A stretch of 64,000 bases of DNA from UBA10649 sp965278945 (GTDB lineage Bacteria; Actinomycetota; Actinomycetes; S36-B12): positions 1,860,001 to 1,924,000 of the forward strand of contig OZ257128.1 of NCBI GenBank assembly GCA_965278945.1, given 5' to 3'. Under the pieces are notes generated by a model that was given only the letters and a program-made list of their open reading frames with translations, did not search any database and had not been told where the DNA came from. The position numbers were made by a program, and so were the translations under genes. Below, in pieces: positions 51,445-59,777 of this stretch (positions are counted from its first letter, which is position 1; each line of letters opens with the position of its first letter).

Positions 51445-53661
51445 CTAGACGGCAGTGCTGTCGACCACGAACCTGAGCGCGCTGTCCAGCCCGTCGGCGA
51501 GCAGCGCCGCGAAGCCGTCGAGTCCAACAACGGGCACGCCGAGTGAGATCGCCTTGTCGAGCTTGGAGCCAGCGTTCTCTCCCGCGACCACGAGGTCGGT
51601 CTTCTTCGACACCGACGACCCGACCTTGCCACCGAGATCGGTGACCGCGGCGGCCGCGCTATCGCGGGTGAAACCCTCGAGTGAACCGGTGATGACCACC
51701 GTGATGCCGGCCAGAGGCTGAGGTCCCAGCTCGGCCCGCTCCTCCGCGAGTCGAACCCCGCCTCGGCGCCACTTCTCGATGATCTCGCGATGCCAGTCGA
51801 CCGCGAACCACTCCACGACCGCCTCGGCGATGATCTGGCCGACCCCCTCGGTCTGCGCCAGTTCCTCAACGGACGAGGACGCGATGACATCAATCGAGCC
51901 CACGCTGCGCGCGAGTCCCTGGGCCGCGGTGGGGCCGACGTGCCGGATCGATAGCGCGACGAGCACCCGCCACAGGGTCTGGTTCCGCGCGTGCTCCAGG
52001 TTGGCGAGCATCGCGCGCGCGTTCTCGGTGAGCTGCGGACCCTCCTCCCCCTTCGCCGGATCGCGGGTGAAGAACGGTGAGCGCAGCAGGTCCTCGCGGG
52101 TGAGCAGGAACAGATCTCCCTCGTCGGCGACCAGGCCGTCGTCGAGCAGCGCAATCGCTGCCTTGTAGCCCAGGCCCTCGATGTCGAATGCGCCGCGCGA
52201 GGCCACGTGGAACAGTCGCTCGCGCAACTGCGCGGGGCACGAGCGAGTGTTCGGGCAACGGATGTCCTTGTCGCCCTCCTTCGCGGGGGCCAGCGCGGTG
52301 CCGCACTCGGGGCACGTCTGCGGCATGACGAAGGCCCGCTCGGAACCGTCGCGCGCCTCGATCACCGGACCCAGCACCTCGGGGATGACATCGCCGGCCT
52401 TGCGCAGGAACACCATGTCGCCGATGAGGACGCCCTTGCGCTCTACCTCGAATGCGTTGTGCAGGGTCGCCATAGACACGGTCGAGCCGGCGACGCGCAC
52501 CGGCTCCATAACGGCGAACGGCGTGACGCGGCCGGTGCGGCCCACGTTGACCTGGATGTTCAGCAGGCGCGTGCGGACTACCTCGGGCGGGTACTTGTAG
52601 GCGATTGCCCAGCGCGGAGCACGCGAGGTCTCGCCGAGCTGATCCTGCAACGAGAACTCGTCGACCTTGATGACTACTCCGTCGATCTCGTGCTCGACAT
52701 CGTGACGATGCTCGCCGTAGTACTCGATGAACTCGATGGCACCCTCGGCGGTCGGATGCACCTTCGCGCGTGCGCTGACGGGCAGGCCCAGATCGGCAAG
52801 GACCTCGTAGCCCTCGCTCTGCCGCGTGATCGAGATGCCGTCGACGGCGCCGATGCCGTGGACCGTGAGCTGCAGGGCGCGAAGTCGCCCCAGCGCCCGC
52901 CCGAGATCGGCCTCCAGCCTGCTGACCCGCGCCTCGGCGCGTTCGCCACTCTTGGCCTCGGCCCGCACGGCGTTCAGCTCGGCCTCGCGCTTGTCGACGC
53001 GCTGACGCAGTCCCCCAGCGGCTGCGTTGCGCGGATTGGCGAAGGCGGGAAGTCCCTGATCGAGTTGCTCGGTGTTGATCCGCTCGAAGTCGACGAGCGG
53101 GAGGAAGACCTCGCCGCGGACCTCGAGCAGGCGAGGAATGTCGCGTCCGGAGGCCGAGCGAAGACGCTGCGGGATCGAGGCGATGAACGACGCGTTGTGG
53201 GTCACGTCCTCCCCCACACGCCCATCGCCGCGCGTGGCGAGCGTGCGCAGCCGGCCATCGACATAGACCGCGTCGATGGCGAGTCCGTCGATCTTCAACT
53301 CGCACAGCAGGTCCGGAATGCGACCGAGGCCCTTCTCGACACGGTCGATCCAGGAGCGCAGTTCGGCCTCGTCGAACGCGTTGTCGAGCGAGTACAGCCG
53401 CTGCAGGTGCTCGACGGGCTCGAACATCTCCCCGCGCTGACCGCCGACCGTCTGCGTGGGCGACTCGCCGCTGACCAGCTGCGGCCAGTCCTGCTCGAGA
53501 GCCTCGAGTTCGTGGAAGAAGACGTCGTACTCCGCGTCGGAGAGCGTCGGGCTGTCGTCCTGGTAGTACTCGGTGCGAGCCCCGTTGATCAGGTCGACCA
53601 GCTCGGCCCAGCGAGCGCGGGTCTTCGCGGGGACCTTCGCCGGCACGTCTGCGTCGCTCAC
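51445..53661 (-). CDS. ligA: NAD-dependent DNA ligase with coiled-coil insertion
   Basis: Replicative ligase, 738 residues. Adenylation domain with nucleophile Lys123 (CELKIDGLA), OB fold, four-Cys zinc finger (CPECG...CPNTRSCPAQ), HhH region and C-terminal BRCT domain (GITVVITGSLEGFTRD). Between NAAAGGLRQ (~220) and LTVHGIG (~266) there are about 46 residues where most LigA have a dozen; the extra part (RVDKREAELNAVRAEAK...) is an Arg/Glu/Ala-rich helix. GTG start overlaps the MetE-like stop by 4 nt. Confidence 0.96.
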   Translation of the reverse strand: MSDADVPAKVPAKTRARWAELVDLINGARTEYYQDDSPTLSDAEYDVFFHELEALEQDWPQLVSGESPTQTVGGQRGEMFEPVEHLQRLYSLDNAFDEAELRSWIDRVEKGLGRIPDLLCELKIDGLAIDAVYVDGRLRTLATRGDGRVGEDVTHNASFIASIPQRLRSASGRDIPRLLEVRGEVFLPLVDFERINTEQLDQGLPAFANPRNAAAGGLRQRVDKREAELNAVRAEAKSGERAEARVSRLEADLGRALGRLRALQLTVHGIGAVDGISITRQSEGYEVLADLGLPVSARAKVHPTAEGAIEFIEYYGEHRHDVEHEIDGVVIKVDEFSLQDQLGETSRAPRWAIAYKYPPEVVRTRLLNIQVNVGRTGRVTPFAVMEPVRVAGSTVSMATLHNAFEVERKGVLIGDMVFLRKAGDVIPEVLGPVIEARDGSERAFVMPQTCPECGTALAPAKEGDKDIRCPNTRSCPAQLRERLFHVASRGAFDIEGLGYKAAIALLDDGLVADEGDLFLLTREDLLRSPFFTRDPAKGEEGPQLTENARAMLANLEHARNQTLWRVLVALSIRHVGPTAAQGLARSVGSIDVIASSSVEELAQTEGVGQIIAEAVVEWFAVDWHREIIEKWRRGGVRLAEERAELGPQPLAGITVVITGSLEGFTRDSAAAAVTDLGGKVGSSVSKKTDLVVAGENAGSKLDKAISLGVPVVGLDGFAALLADGLDSALRFVVDSTAV

Positions 53662-54728
53662 CTGCTCCCCCTTCGGCGTTCTTCGGGCTCCTCATCCTCG
53701 CGGTCATCATTCTTCACGACGCGTCCGACAGCCGCGCACGCGCGCAAGGCGGCGATGGCCCATGTCGGGCTCGCCCCGGCCAGTCCGCAGGCGGGCGTGA
53801 TCGCCACCTGCTCGAGCCAGACCGCGTCGTCGAATCCGATCCGATGCAGGACGTTGCGCAGCGGCGCGCTCGCGCGGGCATCTCCGATCGAATCGTTCGA
53901 CGTCCCCGGGACGCAGCCCGCGAGGATTCCCATGCCCGATTCCCACGACCGACCGAGCGCGTCGTCCTGGATCGGCTCGTCCTCCAGCAGGGTGAAGTCG
54001 AGGCTGACGAACTGCGCTCCCGCCGCGCGAACCAGGTCGATTGGCGCGTCTTTCGCGCAGCAGTGGATGCCGGCAATGGCGCCCATGTCACCTGCGGCGG
54101 CGAACACTCGACCAAGCTCCCGCTCGGCCACCTGAACGTCGACGGCGCGATACGACGAGAGCCCGCTCGCCGTGCCGATCCGCCCGGCGAGAACGGCGGG
54201 AAGGGATGGCTCGTCCACCTGCACCACGATCGACGACGCGCGCGGCATCCGGCGTCTGAGGTCAGCCACCTGCATGCGCACGGCCTCGGCCAGCGCCGCC
54301 GCAATGTCGGATACCGCGGACAAGTCGCGCAGCGCGCGTTCGCCGGTGCGCAGCTCGATCGACGCGGCCAGGGTCCACGGCCCGACGACCTGGCACTTCA
54401 CCGGCCCCGAGAATCCGAGGGCTATCTCCTCGAGCGCGTCGAGGTCCTCTCCAAGGAAGGACTGCGCATGGCGCATCTGCTTGCCCATGCCCGGTGCGAA
54501 CCGCCAGCCCTGAGGCGTCGTCTCGAGTGCGAGGTTGGACGCGACCGCGGTGAGCATTCCGCCGGTTCGCCCGATCATGTCCGCGCCAGGCCCGCGCGCG
54601 GGTAGTTCGGCGACGTGCACGAAGTCCGGCAGCTCGCCGGCCACGATCCGCGCGGTCTCCAGCGGCGACGTGCCCGGAAAGGAGCCAACCGACGTGGCGA
54701 CGGCCGGCGCCCACGGGATCGAGCTCAC
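53658..54728 (-). CDS. MetE C-terminal-like (cobalamin-independent methionine synthase family) protein
   Basis: A 356-residue TIM-barrel protein of the MetE/UROD superfamily lacking the MetE N-terminal domain. It begins VSSIPWAPAVATSVGSFPGT and retains zinc-ligand-type residues GIHCCAKD and TPACGLAG. Homologues sit between ligA and mnmA in mycobacteria (Rv3015c). True methionine synthase activity with methyl-folate is uncertain; a different methyl donor is possible. GTG at 54728 overlaps the mnmA stop. Confidence 0.85.
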   Translation of the reverse strand: MSSIPWAPAVATSVGSFPGTSPLETARIVAGELPDFVHVAELPARGPGADMIGRTGGMLTAVASNLALETTPQGWRFAPGMGKQMRHAQSFLGEDLDALEEIALGFSGPVKCQVVGPWTLAASIELRTGERALRDLSAVSDIAAALAEAVRMQVADLRRRMPRASSIVVQVDEPSLPAVLAGRIGTASGLSSYRAVDVQVAERELGRVFAAAGDMGAIAGIHCCAKDAPIDLVRAAGAQFVSLDFTLLEDEPIQDDALGRSWESGMGILAGCVPGTSNDSIGDARASAPLRNVLHRIGFDDAVWLEQVAITPACGLAGASPTWAIAALRACAAVGRVVKNDDREDEEPEERRRGSR

Positions 54729-55816
54729 CCGACTCCGACGCGGTGCGTCAGATCGACCGTGGCGGAACCGACGACCCGTGTGCCGTCGTACATGACAACG
54801 GCCTGACCCGCCGCGAGTCCGCGAATCGGAATCGCGAGGTCGACCACAAGTCGGTCGTCGATCATTCGGGCGACACCGGGTACCGGCTCGCCGTGCGCAC
54901 GCACCTGGACCATGACGTCGATGGGATCCGACGAGATCGCGTCTCCGGTCCACAGCGGACGGATTCCCTCGATCACGTCGACGTCGAGCATCTGGGCCGA
55001 GCCGACGGTGACCCGACGAGTGGCGATGTCGACGTCGACGACGTACCTGGGAGCACCATCCTCGGTCGCGGTGCGGATGTTGAGCCCGCGTCGCTGGCCG
55101 ATGGTGAACGCGTACGAGCCCTCGTGCGTGGCGACCACCTTCCCTGACTCCGCGTCGACGATCTCCCCAGGCTGCTCGCCGAGCCGACGACGAAGGAAGC
55201 CGGCGGTGTCACCGTCGGGAATGAAGCAGATGTCGTGACTGTCGGGCTTGCGCGCGACGAGCAGCCCACGGCCCTCCGCCTCCTGGCGAACTTGTTCCTT
55301 GAGGTCGGCGCCGAGCGGGAAGAGCGTGTGCTTCAACTGCTCCCCGGTGAGTACGCCAAGGACGTACGACTGGTCCTTCGTGGGATCCACGGCGCGATGC
55401 AGCTCCGGTCCGGCCGGACTGTTGACGATGCGTGCGTAGTGGCCAGTGGCAACCGCGTCGAAGTCCATAGCCAGGCCGCGCTCAAGCACGGCGGTGAACT
55501 TGATCTGCTCGTTGCAGCGCATGCAGGGATTGGGAGTGCGGCCATTGCGGTACTCATCGACGAAGTCATCGATCACCGCGGCTGTGAATCGCTCCGACAG
55601 GTCCCACACGTAGAACGGGATGCCCAGCATGTCGGCGACCCGACGCGCATCGCGCGCGTCGTCGAGCGTGCAGCAGCCACGGGACTTGCCACCGTGCTGA
55701 CCCGACTGGCGCGACAGCGCGAGGTGCACGCCCACGACCTCGTGTCCCTGATCGACCATCCGAGCGGCAGCGACCGAGGAGTCGACACCGCCCGACATCG
55801 CCGCGAGCACTCGCAT
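54725..55816 (-). CDS. mnmA: tRNA-specific 2-thiouridylase MnmA
   Basis: Thiolates U34 of tRNA-Lys, -Glu and -Gln. The 363-residue protein has the PP-loop MSGGVDSSVAAA, first catalytic Cys in NPCMRCNEQIKF and second in HDICFIPDGD. ATG at 55816 gives MRVLAAMSGG; it is 1 nt from the cysteine desulfurase stop, so sulfur donor and user are paired. Confidence 0.96.
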   Translation of the reverse strand: MRVLAAMSGGVDSSVAAARMVDQGHEVVGVHLALSRQSGQHGGKSRGCCTLDDARDARRVADMLGIPFYVWDLSERFTAAVIDDFVDEYRNGRTPNPCMRCNEQIKFTAVLERGLAMDFDAVATGHYARIVNSPAGPELHRAVDPTKDQSYVLGVLTGEQLKHTLFPLGADLKEQVRQEAEGRGLLVARKPDSHDICFIPDGDTAGFLRRRLGEQPGEIVDAESGKVVATHEGSYAFTIGQRRGLNIRTATEDGAPRYVVDVDIATRRVTVGSAQMLDVDVIEGIRPLWTGDAISSDPIDVMVQVRAHGEPVPGVARMIDDRLVVDLAIPIRGLAAGQAVVMYDGTRVVGSATVDLTHRVGVG

Positions 55817-55817
55817 G

Positions 55818-57011
55818 TCAGCCGACCTGATGGGCGAGCGTGCCGGCACGTCGTGCGCGCTCGACCGCGGCGGGCAGCGCCGCCACGACGGCATCGACGT
55901 CGGCGTCAGTGCTGCCCTCGCCGAGGCTGAAGCGCAGCGAGGCGCGCGCCAGCGACTCATTGACGCCCATCGCGAGCAGCACATGACTGGGCTCGGGGAT
56001 TCCGGCTGTGCACGCGGAGCCTGTCGAGCAGTCAACGCCGGCGGCATCGAGAAGCATCAGCAGCAGGTCGCCCTCGCAGCCGGGGAACGAGAAGTGCGCA
56101 TTGCCCGGCAGGCGATCCTCGATTCGGGTCGACCGATCTCCGTTGAGGATGGCTTCGGGCACGGCGTCGAGGACTCCGCGGACAAGTCGGTCGCGCAGGC
56201 GCAGCAGGAGCGCAGCTCGATCGCGCTGGCCCTCGACCGCGTGCGCCACTGCAACCGCGAAGCCGGCGATCGCCGGAGCATCGAGGGTTCCCGACCTCAC
56301 CTCGCGTTCCTGCCCGCCACCGTGCAGGACCGGAGTCAACTGCGCGCGCGGATCGACGATCAGCGCCCCAACCCCGAAGGGTCCGCCGACCTTGTGGCTG
56401 CTGATCGTCACCGCATCGGCTCCGACCGCGGTGAGATCAAGTGGCAGTTGCCCGAGCGCCTGAACGGCGTCGGTGTGGAAGGGCACTCCGGCAGCACGAC
56501 ACAGTTCGGCGATCTGCGCGACAGGCTGGACCGTGCCGACCTCATTGTTCGCCCACATCACGGTGCACAGCGCAACGATGTCCGCCTGGATGAGCTGTTC
56601 GGCGACCTGGTCCACGTTCACCCTGCCGATCGGGTCGACGCCGAGCCAGCGCGCATCGGCGCCTTGATGGTGGGTCAGCCAGTCGACCGGATCCAGAACC
56701 GCATGATGCTCGATCGAGGACGCCAGGATCCGAGTACCGCCCATCGCGTCGCGTCGGGACCAGAACAGGCCCTTTACCGCGAGGTTGTCGGCCTCGGTGC
56801 CACCCGACGTGAAGACGACGGTGCTCGGCCGAACCCCCAGATGCGCGGCGATCGACTCGCGTGATTCCTCGACGACCCGACGCGTTGCGCGTCCAGAGGC
56901 GTGCAGTGATGAGGCGTTTCCCAGTCGTTCTGCCTGCTCGAGCCAGGCCGCACGAGCCTCAGGAAGCATGGGAGCGGTCGCCGCATGATCCAGATACGCG
57001 CGAGTGCCCAC
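55818..57011 (-). CDS. Cysteine desulfurase (NifS/IscS family)
   Basis: PLP enzyme releasing sulfur from cysteine. Motifs: AYLDHAATAPM, SGGTEADNLA, EHHAVLDP, PLP lysine in ISSHKVGGPFG, and the active-site loop VDCSTGSACTAG with the persulfide Cys. About 397 residues. GTG at 57011 is chosen because TACCAT lies 8 nt upstream; a TTG at 57020 is the alternative. Likely supplies MnmA, its immediate neighbour. Confidence 0.95.
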   Translation of the reverse strand: MGTRAYLDHAATAPMLPEARAAWLEQAERLGNASSLHASGRATRRVVEESRESIAAHLGVRPSTVVFTSGGTEADNLAVKGLFWSRRDAMGGTRILASSIEHHAVLDPVDWLTHHQGADARWLGVDPIGRVNVDQVAEQLIQADIVALCTVMWANNEVGTVQPVAQIAELCRAAGVPFHTDAVQALGQLPLDLTAVGADAVTISSHKVGGPFGVGALIVDPRAQLTPVLHGGGQEREVRSGTLDAPAIAGFAVAVAHAVEGQRDRAALLLRLRDRLVRGVLDAVPEAILNGDRSTRIEDRLPGNAHFSFPGCEGDLLLMLLDAAGVDCSTGSACTAGIPEPSHVLLAMGVNESLARASLRFSLGEGSTDADVDAVVAALPAAVERARRAGTLAHQVG

Positions 57012-57076
57012 GATCGGCAATGGTAGTCAAGAAGCCCGAGTGCGCCCGCCCGCACGTTCCCGCGCGGGCTTCGGGG

Positions 57077-58033
57077 CTAGTGGGCGCGCTTGGTGATCTC
57101 GTCGGTGAGCTGGGGGACGACGGTGAACAGGTCTCCGACGACGCCGTAGTCGGCGAGTTCGAAGATGGGGGCTTCGGGGTCCTTGTTGACCACGACGATG
57201 GTCTTGGAGGTCTGCATTCCGGCGCGGTGCTGGATGGCCCCGGAGATCCCGTTGGCGATGTACAGCTGGGGGGACACGGTCTTGCCGGTCTGGCCGACCT
57301 GGTACTGGTGCGGGTACCAGCCCGCGTCGGTCGCCGCGCGCGAGGCGCCGACAGCGGCCTTCAGGGAGTCCGCGAGTGCCTCGATGACCGCGAAGCCCTC
57401 GGCGCCGCCGACACCGCGTCCGCCGGAGACCACGATCGCGGCCTCGGCCAGGTCCGGGCGTCCGCCCTTGGTGGCCGTGGTCGAGCCCGTGATGCTCGCC
57501 TTCGTCGCGGCGTCGGACAGCGTGACCGACACGTCCGCGCGCGTGGCGGCTGCGGGAGCCGCAACAGCGGGCGTGGAGTTGGGGCGCACGGTGATGATCG
57601 GGGTGCCCGAGGTGACCTTGGAGTGCACGACGGTCGAGCCGCCGAACACCGACTGCGTGCAGGTCAGGTCCGCGGCAACCGCGACGGCGTCGGTGATGAC
57701 CCCGGAGTTCGTCTTGACCGCCAGGCGGCCTGCGGTCTCCTTGCCATCGGTGGACGAGGCCAGCAGGACAGCGGTCGGGGACTTCTCCGCCACCAGCTGC
57801 GCGAGTACCTCCGCTGCGGGAGCCACCGGATGCTCGCCCAGGACGGCATCACCAGCGACGTACACCGTGGCCGCGCCGAACTCCGCGAGCACCGCCGAGG
57901 CGGCATCGTCGAAGCCGGGACCGACCCACACCGCGGACGGCGTGCCCAGGTCGCGAGCCAGCGTCAGCAGCTCCGTCGTCACCTTCTTGACCGTGCCACC
58001 GGACTGCTCAACCAGAACCAGAACCTCACCCAT
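57077..58033 (-). CDS. etfA: Electron transfer flavoprotein alpha subunit
   Basis: FAD-binding subunit of ETF (318 residues), passing electrons from acyl-CoA and other dehydrogenases. FAD motif VVSGGRGVGGAEGF and the C-terminal ISGAIQHRAGM with VNKDPEAPIF. It follows etfB by 44 nt. Confidence 0.96.
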   Translation of the reverse strand: MGEVLVLVEQSGGTVKKVTTELLTLARDLGTPSAVWVGPGFDDAASAVLAEFGAATVYVAGDAVLGEHPVAPAAEVLAQLVAEKSPTAVLLASSTDGKETAGRLAVKTNSGVITDAVAVAADLTCTQSVFGGSTVVHSKVTSGTPIITVRPNSTPAVAAPAAATRADVSVTLSDAATKASITGSTTATKGGRPDLAEAAIVVSGGRGVGGAEGFAVIEALADSLKAAVGASRAATDAGWYPHQYQVGQTGKTVSPQLYIANGISGAIQHRAGMQTSKTIVVVNKDPEAPIFELADYGVVGDLFTVVPQLTDEITKRAH

Positions 58034-58077
58034 GACTGCTGTCTCCTCGTATCCGTATGTCGGTATGTGTAGCTGGC

Positions 58078-58857
58078 TCAGATGAACTTGTGCTCGGCGA
58101 GGAACCCGGCGATCTTCGTGCCGCCGTCGCCCTCATCGGTGACAATCGTGCCCGCGGCCTTCGGCGGGCGGGCCGCGAAATCCACCACCGTCGACCACGC
58201 CGCGGACAGGCCCAGCTTGCTGGCGTCCAGTCCGGCGTCGGCCACGGTCAGCGTCTCGACCGGCTTCTTCTTCGCCGCCATGATCCCCTTGAACGAGGGG
58301 TACCGCGGCTCGTTGATCTTCTCCACGACACTGACGACCACCGGGGTCGAGGCGGTCACCGTGTCGAACCCGGACTCGGTCACCCGCTGCACCGTGACAT
58401 CGGCCCCGGCGACCTCGACCTGCTGGGCGAACGTCAGCTGCGCGTAGCCCAGGCGCTCGGCCACCATCGCCGGCACCACCGACATCCGCGCATCAGTGGA
58501 CTCCGACCCGAACACGATCAGGTCGAACCCGCGACCACCGAGAACCTCGGCGAGTGCGTAGCTCGTGGCCAGCGCATCCGACCCCGCGAACACCCCGTCG
58601 ACCAGGTGCACGCCCGCGTCCGCGCCCATGCTCAGCGCCTTGCGCACCGTCTCCGCGGCCTTCTCCGGGCCCATCGTCACCACCGTGACCTCACCGCCAT
58701 GAGCCTCCGCCAGGCGAAGCGCCTCCTCCACGGCGTACTCATCGAGCTCGTTCATCACGCCGTCGGCAGCCTCGCGATCCAGCGTGGCGTCACCAGCCCG
58801 CAGCACCTTCTCCGCCCACGTATCCGGCACCTGCTTCACGCATACCGCGATCTTCAC
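58078..58857 (-). CDS. etfB: Electron transfer flavoprotein beta subunit
   Basis: AMP-binding subunit of ETF (259 residues): MKIAVCVKQVPDTWAEK at the start, NELDEYAVEEALRL and the recognition-type region. GTG start with AGGGAG upstream. Its promoter carries a TATATT -10 box overlapping a perfect palindrome. Confidence 0.96.
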   Translation of the reverse strand: MKIAVCVKQVPDTWAEKVLRAGDATLDREAADGVMNELDEYAVEEALRLAEAHGGEVTVVTMGPEKAAETVRKALSMGADAGVHLVDGVFAGSDALATSYALAEVLGGRGFDLIVFGSESTDARMSVVPAMVAERLGYAQLTFAQQVEVAGADVTVQRVTESGFDTVTASTPVVVSVVEKINEPRYPSFKGIMAAKKKPVETLTVADAGLDASKLGLSAAWSTVVDFAARPPKAAGTIVTDEGDGGTKIAGFLAEHKFI

Positions 58858-58877
58858 AGCACTCCCTCTCGACTTAG

Positions 58878-58895
58878 TTACTGGTCAGTAATATA
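58878..58895 (-). promoter_or_regulatory. etfBA promoter with palindromic operator
   Basis: Palindrome TTACTG-GT-CAGTAA (58878-58891) overlaps the 3' end of the minus-strand -10 box TATATT (58895-58890). A repressor bound here would block transcription of etfBA. TetR-type regulators of acyl-CoA metabolism use sites of this kind; no regulator gene is adjacent. Confidence 0.55.
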
Positions 58896-58915
58896 CGGCC
58901 GGCCGGCGAGGCCCG

Positions 58916-59695
58916 CTAATTCCCGGTGAACTTGGCCTTGCCCGGCCCGGCCTCGATGAACGAGGACATGCCGATCGTGCGGTCGTCGGTCGCGAAGAGG
59001 GCGGCGAACTGGTGCCGCTCGATCGCCAGCCCGGTCTCCAGGTCGGTCTCGATCCCCCGATCGATCGCCTCCTTGGCCGCGCGCATCGCGAATGCCGGTC
59101 CGCGGGCCAGCCGCGCCGCCAGCTCGGATGCGGCGGTGTAGGTGTCGGCTGCCGGGACGACGCTGTTGACTAGCCCGATCGTGAGCGCCTCGCTCGCCTC
59201 GACGAACCGACCGGTGAGGATGATCTCCTTCGCCCTGGACACCCCGACCAGTCGCGGAAGGCGTTGCGTGCCGCCCGCTCCGGGAATGATGCCGAGCAGG
59301 ATCTCCGGCTGGCCGAGCTTCGCGTCGTCGGCCGCGATGCGGATGTCGCAGCACATGGCCAGCTCGCAGCCGCCCCCGAGCGCGTAGCCGGTGACGGCGG
59401 CGATCGTGGGCTGCGGAATGCGGGTGACCGCGGTGAAGGCATCCTGCAGGCCGACGGATGCGCGCACCATGTCCTGGTACGTCATGCCCGACATCTCCTT
59501 GACATCCGCGCCGGCGGCGAAGAGCTTCGGGCCGCCGTAGAGGATCACGGCGCGGACATCGGCGCGCGACCCGAGCTCCTTGGCTGCGCCGGCGATCTCC
59601 TGCTGCATCTGGATGCACAGCGCGTTCATCGGCGGGCGCGTCAGAGTAATCGTGGCCACCGGGCCGTCGACCTCTACCGCAATGAATTCGGGCAT
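58916..59695 (-). CDS. Enoyl-CoA hydratase/isomerase family protein
   Basis: Crotonase-fold enzyme (259 residues). Catalytic glutamates are in GGGCELAMCCD and GQPEILLGIIPGAGG, as in true enoyl-CoA hydratases; oxyanion-hole glycine in FAAGADVKEM. ATG at 59695 (MPEFIAVEVDG) has AAGGCAGG upstream; the open frame to 59941 overlaps the divergent glgX. Neighbouring etfBA supports a fatty-acid or amino-acid oxidation role. Confidence 0.92.
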   Translation of the reverse strand: MPEFIAVEVDGPVATITLTRPPMNALCIQMQQEIAGAAKELGSRADVRAVILYGGPKLFAAGADVKEMSGMTYQDMVRASVGLQDAFTAVTRIPQPTIAAVTGYALGGGCELAMCCDIRIAADDAKLGQPEILLGIIPGAGGTQRLPRLVGVSRAKEIILTGRFVEASEALTIGLVNSVVPAADTYTAASELAARLARGPAFAMRAAKEAIDRGIETDLETGLAIERHQFAALFATDDRTIGMSSFIEAGPGKAKFTGN

Positions 59696-59765
59696 GCGCC
59701 GTACCTGCCTTTCGCGAGGACGAGTCGAGCGTAGTGGTGCGGATCGGGAGCACTCCGATCGCCTG

Positions 59766-59771
59766 TAGCGT
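59766..59771 (+). promoter_or_regulatory. -10 element of glgX (leaderless)
   Basis: TAGCGT, exactly 6 nt before the GTG at 59778; supports this start over the GTG at 59772. Confidence 0.5.
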
Positions 59772-59777
59772 GTGCGA

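Noticed and set aside
52207..54135. A 642-codon plus-strand frame opposite ligA and the MetE-like gene
   Set aside because: Antisense shadow; no homology or ribosome-binding site.
57077..59695. etfBA plus enoyl-CoA hydratase considered as a specific degradation island
   Set aside because: No acyl-CoA dehydrogenase or thiolase is adjacent; the arrangement is ordinary for actinobacteria.
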